NCBI GenBank assembly: GCA_963942565.1
Contig: OZ012684.1
Coordinates: 95,154,273-95,218,272 of the forward strand
Length of the DNA: 64,000 nucleotides
From: Maea johnstoni
Lineage: Eukaryota > Annelida > Polychaeta > Spionida > Magelonidae
Direction: 5' to 3'
Shown: in pieces, positions 12,904 to 27,700 of the stretch
Layout: the number at the start of each line of letters is the position of its first letter
Numbering within the stretch: the stretch's first letter is position 1
Program-made: the position numbers and the translations under genes
The notes under the pieces: model-generated
The model's database searches: none
Told to the model about the DNA's origin: nothing
The model's input: the letters and a program-made list of their open reading frames with translations, nothing else

Positions 12904-13549
12904 ATTTATTGATGTATCATGTACTTCCCATTACCGTGCACAAGCATACCACAAGCATTACTAATGAGGCAATTGTTAACTCGAGTATGGTGTCATATAG
13001 GCTGTCCAGTGATTTGGCGGTGATAGAAAATGGATACTGCATAAGTAAACACACTAAACTTGGGCACTTCAGGCATGAACTGTATAGAGGTGGGAGAATA
13101 ATATGAATTTATTTTGCGGTTTGCCTCAAGGTATGTTCACGTATATAAACCCATATTACACTTCATAAACCATGCTGAAGCATAATTTTATTGTCAAATA
13201 AGATTTGGATGTTGTCATATTTCCTTTATTTTGATCAATATTTTCATTAGTTTCGCACTATCTAGAAGTGCAATGTAATGGTTTTTAGACAGCTTGGGTG
13301 TCCCTGTGCTCAGCACCTATATAGTATATGAACCCTCCGATTTAATGGACATACAGGCGGTAGGCCTATTCCAGGAATGTCGGAATACACTCATCAAGCC
13401 CCAACTGAGGCACCTTGAACTTAATATTCAGGAGTAAATAATCAATTATCCCAGATGATATGGTAAGGCTATTTCCTTTGATTACCAGACAACAGCTCCC
13501 CAACAGGCCCTACACATCCACACCTGCCTTGTAAAGCACAGCAAACCAA
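12904..13549. other. Unannotated stretch
   Basis: No gene or repeat recognised. The last 40 bases lead into the 79-bp minisatellite. Confidence 0.4.
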
Positions 13550-14195
13550 GTAACAAACAACACCACCTGCTGCTAGAACATCAGCCATTCCATTTCATTT
13601 GCCATTAGCCTTTTCATGCCTGGAGACCTCAACAAACAACACCACCTGCTGCTAGAACATCAGCCATTCCATTTCATTTGCCATTAGCCTTCTCATGCCT
13701 GGAGACTTCAACAAACAACACCACCTGCTGCTAGAACATCAGCCATTCCATTTCATTTGCCATTAGCCTTCTCATGCCTGGAGACTTCAACAAACAACAC
13801 CACCTGCTGCTAGAACATCAGCCATTCCATTTCATTTGCCATTAGCCTTCTCATGCCTGGAGACTTCAACAAACAACACCACCTGCTGCTAGAACATCAG
13901 CCATTCCATTTCATTTGCCATTAGCCTTCTCATGCCTGGAGACTTCAACAAACAACACCACCTGCTGCTAGAACATCAGCCATTCCATTTCATTTGCCAT
14001 TAGCCTTCTCATGCCTGGAGACTTCAACAAACAACACCACCTGCTGCTAGAACATCAGCCATTCCATTTCATTTGCCATTAGCCTTCTCATGCCTGGAGA
14101 CTTCAACAAACAACACCACCTGCTGCTAGAACATCAGCCATTCCATTTCATTTGCCATTAGCCTTTTCATGCCTGGAGACCTCAACAAACAGGGT
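13550..14195. repeat. Minisatellite, 79-bp unit
   Basis: About eight copies of a unit containing 'aacaaacaacaccacctgct' and 'gccattccatttcatttgcc', almost perfectly homogenised. The first and last copies share 'cttttcatgcctggagacct' instead of 'cttctcatgcctggagactt', so the inner copies spread more recently. A diverged relative lies at about 14350-14410 ('caacacctgctggaacatca'). Confidence 0.93.
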
Positions 14196-14616
14196 TCACC
14201 TGGATATATAATTTCAATTTTTTTTTCCAGAAATCCCATTTGTTTGAGGGAAGTATTCAAAAATAGTCCGGTGGTTAGGGACATTACAAGCATGTAGGGT
14301 CATCCTTCTCTGGTCCGTATCTTTCCAGTCATCAAATGAATCATTGTGAACAAGTAACAATCAACACCTGCTGGAACATCAACCACTCCATTTGATTGGC
14401 TGTTAACCTACTCTCGTCCAAAACTGCACAGTGGGCAACTCAAAAATACGCTTTACCAAAAGGAACACCTGCCAAACACCTAATCAAAACTCACTCATTT
14501 AACCACTGGCGGGCCATATTTTCATCCCATACCCCTGGAGTTGAGGGAATGCATTTCAATTCACTTGTTCCCCTGATCAAAGGTAGAACACTGTTCGAAA
14601 TGTGAAGTAGCTTTCC

Positions 14617-16036
14617 CAGGTCAGTTAGGACAGGTTAGATTGACTCATGATTGAAGGAGTTTGACCACATAGTCCAAGGTCAGTTAGTGCAAGGACAGGT
14701 TAGATTGACTCATGATTGAAGGAGTTTGATCACAGAGTCCCAGGTCAGTTAGTGCAAGGACAGGTTAGATTGACCCATGATTGAAGAAGTTTGATCACAG
14801 AGTCCCAGGTCAGTTAGTGCAAGGACAGGTTAGATTGACTCATGATTGAAGAAGTTTGATCACAGAGTCCCAGGTCAGTTAGTGCAAGGACAGGTTAGAT
14901 TGACCCATGATTGAAGAAGTTTGATCACAGAGTCCCAGGTCAGTTAGTGCAAGGACAGGTTAGATTGACTCATGATTGAAGGAGTTTGATCACAGAGTCC
15001 CAGGTCAGTTAGTGCAAGGACAGGTTAGATTGACCCATGATTGAAGAAGTTTGATCACAGAGTCCCAGGTCAGTTAGTGCAAGGACAGGTTAGATTGACT
15101 CATGATTGAAGAAGTTTGATCACAGAGTCCCAGGTCAGTTAGTGCAAGGACAGGTTAGATTGACCCATGATTGAAGAAGTTTGATCACAGAGTCCCAGGT
15201 CAGTTAGTGCAAGGACAGGTTAGATTGACTCATGATTGAAGGAGTTTGATCACAGAGTCCCAGGTCAGTTAGTGCAAGGACAGGTTAGATTGACTCATGA
15301 TTGAAGGAGTTTTATCACAGAGTCCAAGGTCAGTTAGTGCAAGGACAGGTTAGATTGACTCATGATTGAAGGAGTTTGATCACAGAGTCCCAGGACAGTT
15401 AGTGCAAGGACAGGTTAGATTGACTCATGATTGAAGGAGTTTTATCACAGAGTCCAAGGTCAGTTAGTGCAAGGACAGGTTAGATTGACTCATGATTGAA
15501 GGAGTTTGATCACAGAGTCCCAGGTCAGTTAGTGCAAGGACAGGTTAGATTGACTCATGATTGAAGGAGTTTTATCACAGAGTCCAAGGTCAGTTAGTGC
15601 AAGGACAGGTTAGATTGACTCATGATTGAAGGAGTTTGATCACAGAGTCCCAGGACAGTTAGTGCAAGGACAGGTTAGATTGACTCATGATTGAAGGAGT
15701 TTTATCACAGTCCCAGGTCAGTTAGTGCAAGGACAGGTTAGATTGACTCATGATTGAAGGAGTTTTATCACAGTCCCAGGTCAGTTAGTGCAAGGACAGG
15801 TTAGATTGACTCATGATTGAAGGAGTTTTATCACAGAGCCCCAGGTCAGTTCTAAAGTGCAAGGACAGGTTAGATTGACCCATGATTGAAGGAGTTTTAT
15901 CACAGAGTCCCAGGTCAGTTAGTGCAAGGACAGGTTAGATTGACTCATGATTGAAGGAGTTTTATCACAGAGCCCCAGGTCAGTTAGTGCAAGGACAGGT
16001 TAGATTGACTCATGATTGAAGGAGTTTGATCACAGC
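14617..16036. repeat. Minisatellite, about 65-bp unit
   Basis: About 22 copies of a unit containing 'aggtcagttagtgcaaggac' and 'gattgactcatgattgaagg'. Variants (gactcatg/gacccatg, tttgatcac/ttttatcac, gagtccc/gtccc/gagcccc) cluster: the first half alternates gactcatg and gacccatg copies, and ttttatcac copies occur only in the second half. Confidence 0.93.
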
Positions 16037-16379
16037 AAAAGGTCTGCATAATAGTGTCTAACTTGAACACTAAAGACTTTTACACAGAAGTGAACAAGCC
16101 AATATATACAATGCAAACCAATCACACGTTCTGTAAATCATACAGAAGACATTTACACTCACCAACTCAGCATCATCTAAACGGAATTCAAACAAGTCAT
16201 ATAAATCTTAGCAAATCTGTCCAGGTCATAATCTAATCCTTCCCTCTCTCATATAACCGTCAATTAGCCCACCTATATACTAAGCAACATATACAAACAA
16301 TACAAACATATCTACTCTAACGCTACTCTAACTCTTTATCATTTCTAATCAGTTACTCTTATTGCTGCATGAAAGAAGA

Positions 16380-16745
16380 CTGCTCATGATATTGTGGTGT
16401 CTGTTTACAACCATTATTATCATCATTATTGTTTTTTCTACTAACATTATTTTTATCATTATTGATATCATTATCTTTTTTTATTATTATCATTACTATC
16501 ATTATCATTATTGTTGTTGATAATATTATTATTATTAGTAGTAGTATTATATTATTATTATCATTATAAACATTATTGTTGATATCATTACCATTTTAAT
16601 TCTCATTATAATCATTATTATCATTTTTATTATCATTATTATTATTATTATTATCATCATCATCATAATTATTATCATTATTATTATTATTATTATCACC
16701 ATTATCATTATTATTATTATTATTATCATTATTACTATTATTGTT
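16380..16745. repeat. ATT/ATC trinucleotide microsatellite
   Basis: Imperfect run of (ATT)n mixed with ATC and GTT triplets over about 360 bases. Ile/Met-rich frames on the minus strand are by-products. Confidence 0.93.
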
Positions 16746-18150
<1,405 letters not shown>

Positions 18151-18163
18151 CAGGGGAAGGTCT

Positions 18164-18241
18164 CTAGGATCCAAACTCCACAGTCTCCTGGGTGATGGGT
18201 TTGAACTCAAATGACCCTCTGCCGTCCATGTGGAGATAAAA
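18164..18241 (-). CDS. ABCD3: ABCD3 terminal exon with stop codon
   Basis: 78 bp: 25 codons plus TAG, acceptor 'ttacttgcag'. Reads [16 protein letters not shown] and ends VEFGS, the same C-terminus as vertebrate PMP70 as I recall it. A CT microsatellite begins 14 bases after the stop. Confidence 0.94.
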   Translation of the reverse strand, partial: FYLHMDGRGSFEFKPITQETVEFGS

Positions 18242-18636
18242 CTGCAAGTAAAATAGAAAATCATTACTGTAAACTAAACTGCTGCTTTATTCATAAACCA
18301 AAAAAACAACATAATACAATATCACAACATACATTCTTAAACACAGCTGGAAATGCACGTATCAAAGAATACTGACTCGGTACACAATCTAAGGGTAAAA
18401 GGTCATCAACTGAAATAGGCATGATTTATACACCCACACACTCGTGCATGTATGTATTTATGTATGTAGGCAGACAGTTCAAGCAGCTTCGGCCTTAAGG
18501 TTTAGATGGTGTACCAAATTGAAAGGTTGTATACCGCTATATCATTGTTAATGCTATAGTGTGTGTGTGTGTGTGTGTGTGTGAGTGTGTGTATGTGTGT
18601 GTTGGGACACCCTAGGGATATGTAAATATATATAAT

Positions 18637-18701
<65 letters not shown>

Positions 18702-21700
18702 CAGTAGCTCAGACTGCATGGCATATTGTACACAGTAAAATTTGAACCTGAGGACTAGAGCCCTTGATGAAAAGGAACATGTCTGGCAGCCATAGTGCAG
18801 GCCCCTAAAACTTTGATTACAGATCCCCGATGCCAAGCCTTTCTATCGCCCTGCCCTTACTGATTTCTGCTGAATGTTTCCAAGTGAACACATGGTAGAG
18901 TGCTGAGTTACAGAGTATGCTAACAGCTGCTGGAAACCTAAACTGTGCAGCAAAATACAGCAAACAGACCAATGTTAGTTTCCAGACAATAACAGTGAAA
19001 ACTACACCTCCAAAGTATGATTAGATCATGAGGTTTGCATTGAGACAGCCTGGGGCACGTTGGTAGCCCGGGTAGTGCCGTGACCAGGCAGGCCTGGTCT
19101 TACAGTAAAGTGATCCTGGAAATCTGGTATGACTAGGGTTAACACAAGCCATCTGTGTTTATGAGAAGCCCCTCATCTAGAGAGAAACAACTCCTTTGCA
19201 AAAACAACCAGTCTAATCATATTTCCTTTAGTCTTGAACATGATGCCATGTTGCCCCACCCCCTAACTACAACGCCTAATATACTATACATCACAGCCCC
19301 TTTACAGTAAACTCAAATGCCCTTTGCTTGCTAGTCACTTAGCTATAGCTATTGCAGGGTTGGGGGTGGTAGACGTACGATTCACAGCATAGTCTTAGCC
19401 AGCAGGGCATCTGAGCATCATTTGGACACCTATACCTTCATAAACGACCCCTCAGGACAACCAAATATTTTTTGCTGTGATTTTCTAAAAATGTCAATTT
19501 AAGACAACTAATAGAGAAGTTGCCATAAAAAAGACCAAAAAAACAAGGACTATGACTGCCAATTACAATTCCTGACCATGTAATATTGGTGTGGGAAAAT
19601 AGGGTGCATCAAAAAAATGCTGTCTTACTCAAGATCATGGTCTGACCATGTAATATGGATGTGGGAAAATAGGGTGCATCAAAAAAATGCTGTCTTACTC
19701 TAGATCATGGTCTGACCATGTAATATTGATGTGGGAAATAGGGTGCATCAAAAACATACTGTCTTACTTTAAATCATAAGCTGACCATGGGATATTGGTG
19801 TGGGAAAATAGGGTGCATCAAAATCATCACGTCTTACTCTAGATCATAAGCTGACCATGTAATATTGATGTGGGAAAATAGGGTGCATCAAAATCATCAC
19901 GTCTTACTCTAGATCATAAGCTGACCATGGGATATTAGTGTGGGAAAATAGGGTGCATCAAAATCATCACGTCTTACTCTAGATCATAAGCTGACCATGT
20001 AATATTGATGTGGGAAAATAGGGTGCATCAAAATCATCACGTCTTACTCTAGATCATAAGCTGACCATGGAATATTGGTGTGGGAAAATAGGGTGCATCA
20101 AAATCATCACGTCTTACTCTAGATCATAAGCTGACCATGTAATATTGATGTGGGAAAATAGGGTGCATCAAAATCATCACGTCTTACTCTAGATCATAAG
20201 CTGACCATGGGATATTAGTGTGGGAAAATAGGGTGCATCAAAATCAACCCGTCTTACTCTAGATCATAAGCTGACCATGTAATATTGATGTGGGAAAATA
20301 GGGTGCATCAAAATCATCACGTCTTACTCTAGATCATAAGCTGACCATGTAATATTGATGTGGGAAAATAGGGTGCATCAAAATCATCACGTCTTACTCT
20401 AGATCATAAGCTGACCATGGGATATTAGTGTGGGAAAATAGGGTGCATCAAAATCATCACGTCTTACTCTAGATCATAAGCTGACCATGTAATATTGATG
20501 TGGGAAAATAGGGTGCATCAAAATCATCACGTCTTACTCTAGATCATAAGCTGACCATGGAATATTGGTGTGGGAAAAACTGCTATTTACCTCGTGGTGC
20601 TTCCAGAGTGATTTCCTGTGCGATACGGTGAAGAGTGTGATTCCCACCTCCCTGCAGTGCTGGTACATGTATCCCTCCACATCCACGCTCACAGCGCTCG
20701 TACACTCATCCAGGATCGCATACTGCGGCTTATGGTAGAACAGACGCGCCATCTAAAACAGACAAATACTACATAATTCTCATAGCTCACAGCGCTTGTA
20801 CACTCATCCAGGATTGCATACTGGCTAATGGTAAAAACAGACGCGCCATCTAAAACAGACAAATACTACATAATTCTCATAGCTCACAGCGCTCGTACAC
20901 TCATCTAGGATCGCATACTGCGGCTTATGGTAGAACAGACGCGCCATCTAAAACAGACAAATACTACATAATTCTCTTAGCTCACAGTGCTCGCAGTACA
21001 TTGATCTGAGCAAGAGCAGGCGCGGGGGCATGCCAAAATGTCACAAAGCGTGGACAGTGGTGATTTGGTGCAGGAGGCATGCCAAAATGTCACAAAGCAT
21101 GGACAGCGGCAATTTGACGCGATCAAACAGCGTTATTACGGCGACCTACAAAACTGGAGAGCGTGGGTCCCAGTGAGATGGGGGGGTTATCAAGAATTAC
21201 TTTATTCGTAATTTCATGCTCGCTAGAGCATCAAGCCAAAATCTATTTGTAGTCATTTACGAAATACGCTCCATTAAGTCAGGGCCAAAAACAAAGGCTT
21301 GATCTAGTTCAAATTCTTTGGGAAATACTGTCCATTTGCTCTCTGAAAATAAAAACCGTCTTAACCAACTTAGTTTGAGTGTTTTGTCAAATAAAGCAAC
21401 ATTATGGAGTTTTAGGCCTGCACGATATATTTCGCCCTCTAGAATCTCTTTCCTCCATTTTGAAGGCTTACCACTCCATAGAAATTTGGAGAAAGTATTA
21501 TTTATTTCCTTGATGCAAAAGAAACTGGGGCTTGGCAGAGACGGAAGCATATGTAATGGGTTCCCTAGCAAACTTGGTTAACAAATGCCTACACCAAATG
21601 CATTTGGCTGGTGCTTTTAATGAATAGCAAACTAATGTGACTTACCGCAATCCTCTGTTTCTCTCCCCCACTGAGCACATCCATCCAGTCCTAGGAAAAC

Positions 21701-24700
21701 AAGCGTACACAATCAAGACTTAATAGCAAGTAGGTGGGACATATCCTAGTTTGGTATTCCAGCAAACAAAGCGTTTTATACCACTATGCTAAAGCTAGGA
21801 TGTTCTGTATTAACAAAATAACTGATAATTGACAGATAACAACAAACTAAAGAAATAACTGCCAAAGAACTAGGACTGTCATTGATATGACAAGTATCGA
21901 TCGATCGAAATAATTTTTCCAATTAATCGAAAAAAATATTATGTCAATTGTTATGTCAATTAATCGAAACACATTTTTTCAGCCTTTTACGCCATTTTTA
22001 GCCAACGCTAATCAGAATTTTGAAGAGAAACTCAAGTATTCAATCAAAAAGTGCTAAGAAAACCTTCATTGTCTTTGCATTGTGAGAATCTTAGGATCCT
22101 AGCCACAAACATAGTGTGGAACATGTGAAAATATTCCATTAGTGCAGTTCTTCAAAATCGAATCGAAATAATCGGAATTGAAAAATAAAATGTCAATGAT
22201 CGAATCGAAAAAAAATGGATGTCAATGACAGTCCTACAAAGAACCACTACATAGTCAAACTCGCATCATGGTAGACCATTGGTATGGTGAACTGGTGGTT
22301 GAGGGCAACCTCACATCATGGTAGAATTGTGGTTGCCCAATGGTGAACTGGTGGTTGAGGGCAACCTCACATCATGGTAGACTTGTGGTTGCCCAATGGT
22401 GAACTGGTGGTTGAGGGCAACCACACATCATGGTAGACCCGTGGTTGCCCAATGGTGAACTGGTGGTTATGGGCAACCACACATCATGGTAGACCCGTGG
22501 TTGCCCAGTGGTGAACTGGTGGTTGAGGGCAACCACACATCATGGTAGACCCGTGGTTGCCCAATGGTGAACTGGTGGTTATGGGCAACCACACATCAGG
22601 GTAGACCCGTGGTTGCCCAATGGTGAACTGGTGGTTGAGGGCAACCATGCACCATGGTAGACCCATGGTTGCCCAATGCTAAACTTTTGATTGAGGGCAA
22701 CCACATATCATGGTAGACCCATGGTTGCCCAATGCTGAACTGGTGGTTGAGGGCAACCACACATCATGGTAGAACCGTGGTTGCCCAATGCTGAACTGGT
22801 GGTTGAGGTCAACCTCACATCAGGGTAGACCCGTGGTGGCCCAATGCTGAACTGGTGGTTGAGGGCAACCACACATCATGGTAGAACCGTGGTTGCCCAA
22901 TGCTGAACTGGTGGTTGAGGTCAACCTCACATCAGGGTAGACCCGTGGTGGCCCAATGCTGAACTGGTGGTTGAGGGCAACCAAGCATCATGGTAGACCC
23001 GTGGTTGCCCAATGCTGAACTGGTGGTCCAGGTTAATCACACATCATGGTAGACCCGTGGTTGCCCAATGGTGAACTGATGGTTGAGGACAACCACACAT
23101 CATGGTAGACCCGTTGTTGGCCAATTGGTGAACTGGTGTTTGAAGGCAACCTCACATCATGGTAGACCTGAGGTTTGCCAATGGTGAACTGGTGGTCCAG
23201 GTTAATCACACATCATGGTAGACCCGTGGTTGCCCAATGGTGAACTGGTGCTTGAGGTCAACCTCACACCATGGTAGAATTGTGGTTGCCCAATGGTGAA
23301 CTGGTGGTTGAGGGCAACCTCATATCAAGGTAGACCTGTGGTTGCCCAATGCAGGGTCTCAGCCAGGATTTAGAAACTGGGTGCCTAAAATTGGCAATAG
23401 AAAAACTTTTGGGCGTGCAATTTTTGAGGGGTACCACAATACACTCAGATTTCAACCATAAACATGTACACATTTATCAAATTAAGATATGATATCCTTA
23501 TACGATGTCATGGGAATCATATGGAGATGAAAAAATTCAATTATATGCTTGATATTGAGATTTTGAGAAATTCCTCACCCCAATAAAATGGGAGTACAGA
23601 GCTTTTTAAGGGTTAAGGTGTCCAAAAAGACACCCTGCTTGCTAATACCATGGCCCAATGGTGAACTGGTGGTTGAGGGCAACCACACATCATGGTAGAC
23701 CCTTGGTTGCCCAATGGTGAACTGGTGGTTTAGGTCAACCGTGCACCATGGTAGACCTTGCCCATTGATGAACTGGTAGTTGAGGTCAACCATGCACCAT
23801 GGTAGACCCGTGGTTGCCCTTGGTTACCCATTGATGAACTGGTGGTTGAGGGCAACCACACATCATGGTAGACCCGTGGTTGCCCAGTGGTGAACTGGTG
23901 GTTGAGGTCAACCATGCACCATGGTAGACCCATGGTTGCCCAGTGGTGAACTGGTGGTTGAGGTCAACCATGCACCATGGTAGACCCGTGGTTGCCCAAT
24001 GGTGAACTGATGGTTGAGGACAACCTCACATCATGGTAGACCCGTGGTTGCCCTTGGTTGCCCATTGGTGAACTGGTGGTTGAGGGCAACCACACATCAT
24101 GGTAGACCCTTGGTTGCCCAATGGTAAACTGGTGGTTGAGGGCAACCACACATCATGGTAGACCTGTGGTTGGCCAGTGGTGAACTGGTGGTTGAGGGCA
24201 ACCACACATCATGGTGGACCCGTGGTTGCCTTATGGTGAACTGGTGGTTGAGGGCAACCACACATCATGGTGGACCCGTGGTTGCCCAGTGGTGAACTGG
24301 TGGTTGAGGGCAACCACACATCATGGTGGACCCGTGGTTGCCCAGTGGTGAACCGGTGGTTGAGGGCAACCACACATCATGGTAGACCCGTGGTTGCCCA
24401 ATGGTGAACTGGTGGTTGAGGGCAACCACACATCATGGTGGACCCTTGGTTGCCCAGTGGTGAACTGGTGGTTGAGGGCAACCACACATCATGGTGGACC
24501 CGTGGTTGCCTAGTGGTGAACTGGTGGTTGAGGGCAACCACACATCATGTTAGACCTGTGGTTGCCCAATGGTGAACTGGTGGTTGAGGTCAACCACACA
24601 TCATGGTAGACCTGTGGTTGCCCAGTGGTGAACGGGTGGTTGAGGTTAACCTGAGGTCTACTACATACACAGGGAGTTCTGTCAGTAACTACCACTCAGA

Positions 24701-27700
24701 CCATAGAAATGACGCATCCTCCTCTTTCTGCCACAAGAGAGAGGTGAACTTGTGGCATTCCTTGGTTAGAAGAGGACACCTAAAAGTCCTATTTTCAGGT
24801 AGAAGGAACAGGTCCTAGATTGTTCATAATAATACTTAGAAAACCCCTAAATTTTCAGGAAGAGGAAAGATATCCTACTTTGTTCATAAAACTCCCATAA
24901 TAGTATACTATTTCAGATAGAAGGAACATAACCTAGATTCTTACTGATACTCTCTCTTAATAGGTCCTAATTTCAGGTAGAATTAACATATGCTAGAACT
25001 TTGTTCAAGTTCCTCTCTCGTATGGGATATATTTTGAGGGTGATGGAAGGGTGTATTTTTTATTTGCACTTACCTGGACGACGTCCCAGCCTCCCTCTCT
25101 CTCCAGAATGTAGCCCAGCTGCACCTAGAACAAATAACACACGACAACCACTGCAATAAGGCGAGATGGCAAAACATGCACTGGGGGATAATATTACTAG
25201 GAAATAATTGAATCACTATTTGACGAACAGCTCAAGTAAAGTGTTATTTTATTCATAGATGCAAAGTCACATATGTGCATTGACTATGTGCATACAGGAA
25301 ATATGGAATCATGACTTGCATTTAGATAAAAATCAACTTAGTTTCTATTGAGAACACCCTCAAAGACCCTCATCACTTAAAACATAAACATCCCTTACAG
25401 GATAAGAAGTCTGAAATATATCCAATAATCGAATATATTTGTCATTCAATTTATTTCCTCATGTACTTCAAACCTTAACAGCAGAATATGAGAGGCGATT
25501 GAGAGTCACAATAAGCATTGTGTACACCCAAAAGTGTCTGATTAAAACTAGGAAACACCAATAAAACTGTTATTGACAGGGGTTTGTGGAAAGTCCAATA
25601 TTTTAGGCTGGTGTATACTATACAATAACAGACACTCTTCTTTACTCATTTGAGTCTGCAGTAGTTGATGAATGTTATCAATTATGATCAGTGTGCACTG
25701 AGCTGGGTGTATATGATACACACCTTAACACAGGAGGCAACTCATTCTTCTCTCTTCACTGACGACCAACAAAATGCCAATGAGGGAGCACAAATGCTCA
25801 GATATCTTTGGATCAAAATTCAATCAAAAAGGCCTTGATCACTCAAGAGGAACAACAATATTCAGATATAAATAAAAGACATTATGTTTATCTACCTTTT
25901 CCAACATATCCTCCAAGTCCTTGTCTGTGTAGCCCTTTTTGGCCATGTGTTCTTTGTCATCAGGGTAGATCACCTGGTCCCTAAGGGTGCCTAGGGTCAT
26001 GTAGGGGCGCTGAAATAGTGGAAATACAGAATAGATCACCTGGTCCCTAAGGGTGCCTAGGGTCATGTAGGGGCGCTGAAATAGTGGAAATACAGAATAG
26101 ATCACCTGGTCCCTAAGGGTGCCTAGGGTCATGTAGGGGCGCTGAAATAGTGGAAATACAGAATAGATCACCTGGTCCCTAAGGGTGCCTAGGGTCATGT
26201 AGGGGCGCTGAAATAGTGGAAATACAGAATAGATCACCTGGTCCCTAAGGGTGCCTAGGGTCATGTAGGGGCGCTGAAATAGTGGAAATACAGAATAGAT
26301 CACCTAGTCCCTAAGGGTGCCTAGGGTCATGTAGGGGCGCTGAAATAGTGGAAGTACAGAATAGATCACCTGGTCCCTAAGGTTGCCTAGGGTCATGTAG
26401 GGGCGCTGAAATAGTGGAAATACAGAATAGATCACCTGGTCCCTAAGGGTGCCTAGGGTCATGTAGGGGCGCTGAAATAGTGGAAATACAGAATAGATCA
26501 CCTGGTCCCTAAGGGTGCCTAGGGTCATGTAGGGGCGCTGAAATAGTGGAAATACAGAATAGATCACCTGGTCCCTAAGGGTGCCTAGGGTCATGTAGGG
26601 GCGCTGAAATAGTGGAAATACAGAATAGATCACCTAGTCCCTAAGGGTGCCTAGGGTCATGTAGGGGCGCTGAAATAGTGAAATAGTGGAGACATACAGA
26701 ACTGGTCCACTGGTCCCTTAAGGTACTGGGTCATGTAGGAATGCTGAACTAGTGGAGACATACAGAATAGATCCGCTGGTCCCTTAAGGTACTGGGTCAT
26801 GTAGGGATACTGAACTAGTGGAGACATACAGAATAGATCCGCTGGTCCCTTAAGGTACCTAGGGTCATGTAGGGGCGCTGAACTAGTGGAGACATACAGA
26901 ATAGATCCGCTGGTCCCTTAAGGTACTGGGTCATGTAGGGATGCTGAACTAGTGGAGACATACAGAATAGATCCGCTGGTCCCTTAAGGTACTGGGTTAT
27001 GTAGGGATGCTGAACTAGTGGAGACATACAGAATAGATCCACTGGTCCCTTAAGGTACTGGGTCATGTAGGGGCGCTGAACTAGTGGAGACATACAGAAT
27101 AGATCCGCTGGTCCCTTAAGGTACTGGGTCATGTAGGGGCGCTGAACTAGTGGAGACATACAGAATAGATCCGCTGGTCCCTTAAGGTACTGGGTCATGT
27201 AGGGATGCTGAACTAGTGGAGACATACAGAATAGATCCGCTGGTCCCTTAAGGTACTGGGTCATGTAGGGGCGCTGAACTAGTGGAGACATACAGAATAG
27301 ATCCGCTGGTCCCTTAAGGTACTGGGTCATGTAGGGATGCTGAACTAGCGGAGACATACAGAATAGATCCGCTGGTCCCTTAAGGTACTGGGTCATGTAG
27401 GGATGCTGAACTAGTGGAGACATACAGAATAGATCCGCTGGTCCCTTAAGGTACCTAGGGTCATGTAGGGGCGCTGAACTAGTGGAGACATACAGAATAG
27501 ATCCGCTGGTCCCTTAAGGTACTGGGTCATGTAGGGATGCTGAACTAGTGGAGACATACAGAATAGATCCGCTGGTCCCTTAAGGTACCTAGGGTCATGT
27601 AGGGGCGCTGAACTAGTGGAGACATACAGAATAGATCCACTGGTCCCTTAAGGTACTGGGTCATGTAGGGGCGCTGAACTAGTGGAGACATACAGAATAG

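Noticed and set aside
13620-14195. 79-bp array as another exon-edge repeat
   Set aside because: It lies outside any recognised gene and shows no coding or splice-site match.
11437-16036. Regular direct repeats as a CRISPR array
   Set aside because: Units are contiguous with no spacers, and the genome is animal.
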